Assembly: GCA_021399445.1 (NCBI GenBank)
Contig: JAJTUQ010000001.1
Location: 1,612,001 to 1,676,000, forward strand
Source of the DNA: Xylogone sp. PMI_703
Taxonomy: Eukaryota; Ascomycota; Leotiomycetes
DNA length: 64,000 nt
Reading direction: 5' to 3'
In this document: piece after piece, positions 63,524-64,000 of the stretch
How the letters are laid out: each line of letters begins with the position of its first letter
Position numbering within the stretch: the first letter of the stretch is position 1
Notes under the pieces: model-generated
Told to the model about the DNA's origin: nothing
Seen by the model: only the letters and a program-made list of their open reading frames with translations
The model's database searches: none
Program-made: the position numbers and the translations under genes

Positions 63524-64000
63524 ATGTCTACCAGACAAACGGTCACGTCAGTACCCAAATTCTCATTTTCAGCCTCATTTCTGGCTTTGTTACTAACACT
63601 GGCATGGTTTAGGTCGCTTTATCGACGCTCATTAAAACTTGCACTCGACTGGACTGTTCACCGGTACCTGTGGAGAGGTCAGGCGCTGTATATTCGATCA
63701 TTATTTGAAGCAAACAAACACGTCCGCGACCCAAGGCAACAGAAGGTAGGTTATTACTGCACACAGCGGGATGGCGATGGAGTCTAATGTGTTCTCTTGT
63801 AGGCTTTATTTCAAGAGACTGAGGACCTACTGGAAAAATGGAAGCATCCTGATCCTTACCATGCTCCTACAGCACCAGGAGGTGAGTCTTGGGATTAATA
63901 TGACCTCTGCAACACAATCACAATTATATTAGATGCTTACATGTTATCTATCCAGGTTCTAAATTTGAGCGTAATCTTCCTGCTCCTATCCTGGATCGTA
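63524..64000 (+). CDS. NADH dehydrogenase (complex I) B22/NDUFB9-like LYR subunit, 5' part
   Basis: Cut by the right edge. Exons seen: 63524-63546, 63613-63745, 63803-63881 and 63956 to the end. The reading is MSTRQTVTSLYRRSLKLAL, with the LYR motif near residue 10, then DWTVHRYLWRGQALYIRS, FEANKHVRDPRQQKALFQE, LLEKWKHPDPYHAPTAPGG and SKFERNLPAPILD. LYR position and the later PGGSKFERN match NDUFB9/B22 of mitochondrial complex I. The 23-nt first exon uses donor gtcagt, the one that keeps frame and family sequence. Confidence 0.87.

Overview
The window is nuclear DNA from a filamentous ascomycete. I infer Eurotiomycetes, probably Onygenales in or near the Histoplasma/Blastomyces group; species is not determinable from this sequence alone. 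The evidence is intron-rich genes with short (about 50-110 nt) GT-AG introns, a DASH-complex subunit (Dam1), fungus-type cell-wall enzymes, a UsgS-like membrane protein, an Inp1-like protein and an ELYS-like nucleoporin. I rebuilt 22 protein genes, one of them cut by the right edge, and one tRNA gene. Exon models were made by hand from frame, splice signals and family resemblance. Each spliced CDS is a whole number of codons, except the truncated last gene.

Layout. 0.7-8 kb: BUD20-like (+), DAM1 (-), CSR1-like Sec14 protein (+), HIT protein (-), MOG1 (+). 8-12.6 kb: SprT/GCNA-like acidic protease (-) and a GH72 glucanosyltransferase (-). 12.6-17 kb: long non-coding stretch upstream of FKS1. 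17-29 kb: FKS1 beta-1,3-glucan synthase (+), LCB1 serine palmitoyltransferase subunit (+), GH17 glucanase (+). 29-38 kb: OTU1 (-), RSC1/2-like bromodomain-BAH protein (+), CUE3/ASCC2-like (+), TauD-like dioxygenase (-). 40-47 kb: INP1-like (-), tRNA-His (-), UsgS-like (+), formamidase (+). 47.6-57 kb: NUP42/AMO1-like (-), ELYS-like (-), SMC4 (+), tyrosine phosphatase (-). 57-61.8 kb: AT-rich gene desert. 61.8-64 kb: KGD2 (-) and the 5' part of an NDUFB9-like complex I gene (+).

How genes relate. FKS1, GH72 and GH17 make and remodel wall beta-1,3-glucan and lie within 18 kb, with the sphingolipid gene LCB1 between FKS1 and GH17. Two nuclear-pore genes sit side by side next to SMC4. KGD2 and the complex I gene share a 320-bp divergent promoter and both act in mitochondrial respiration. 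The rest is ordinary housekeeping.

I found no clearly new multi-gene system. The most notable points are a tyrosine at the first position of the FKS1 echinocandin hot spot 1, the linked glucan genes, a mitochondrial-looking N-terminal extension on the CSR1-like protein, a 255-bp TA-flanked foldback element, and a degenerate repeat shared by two AT-rich regions.
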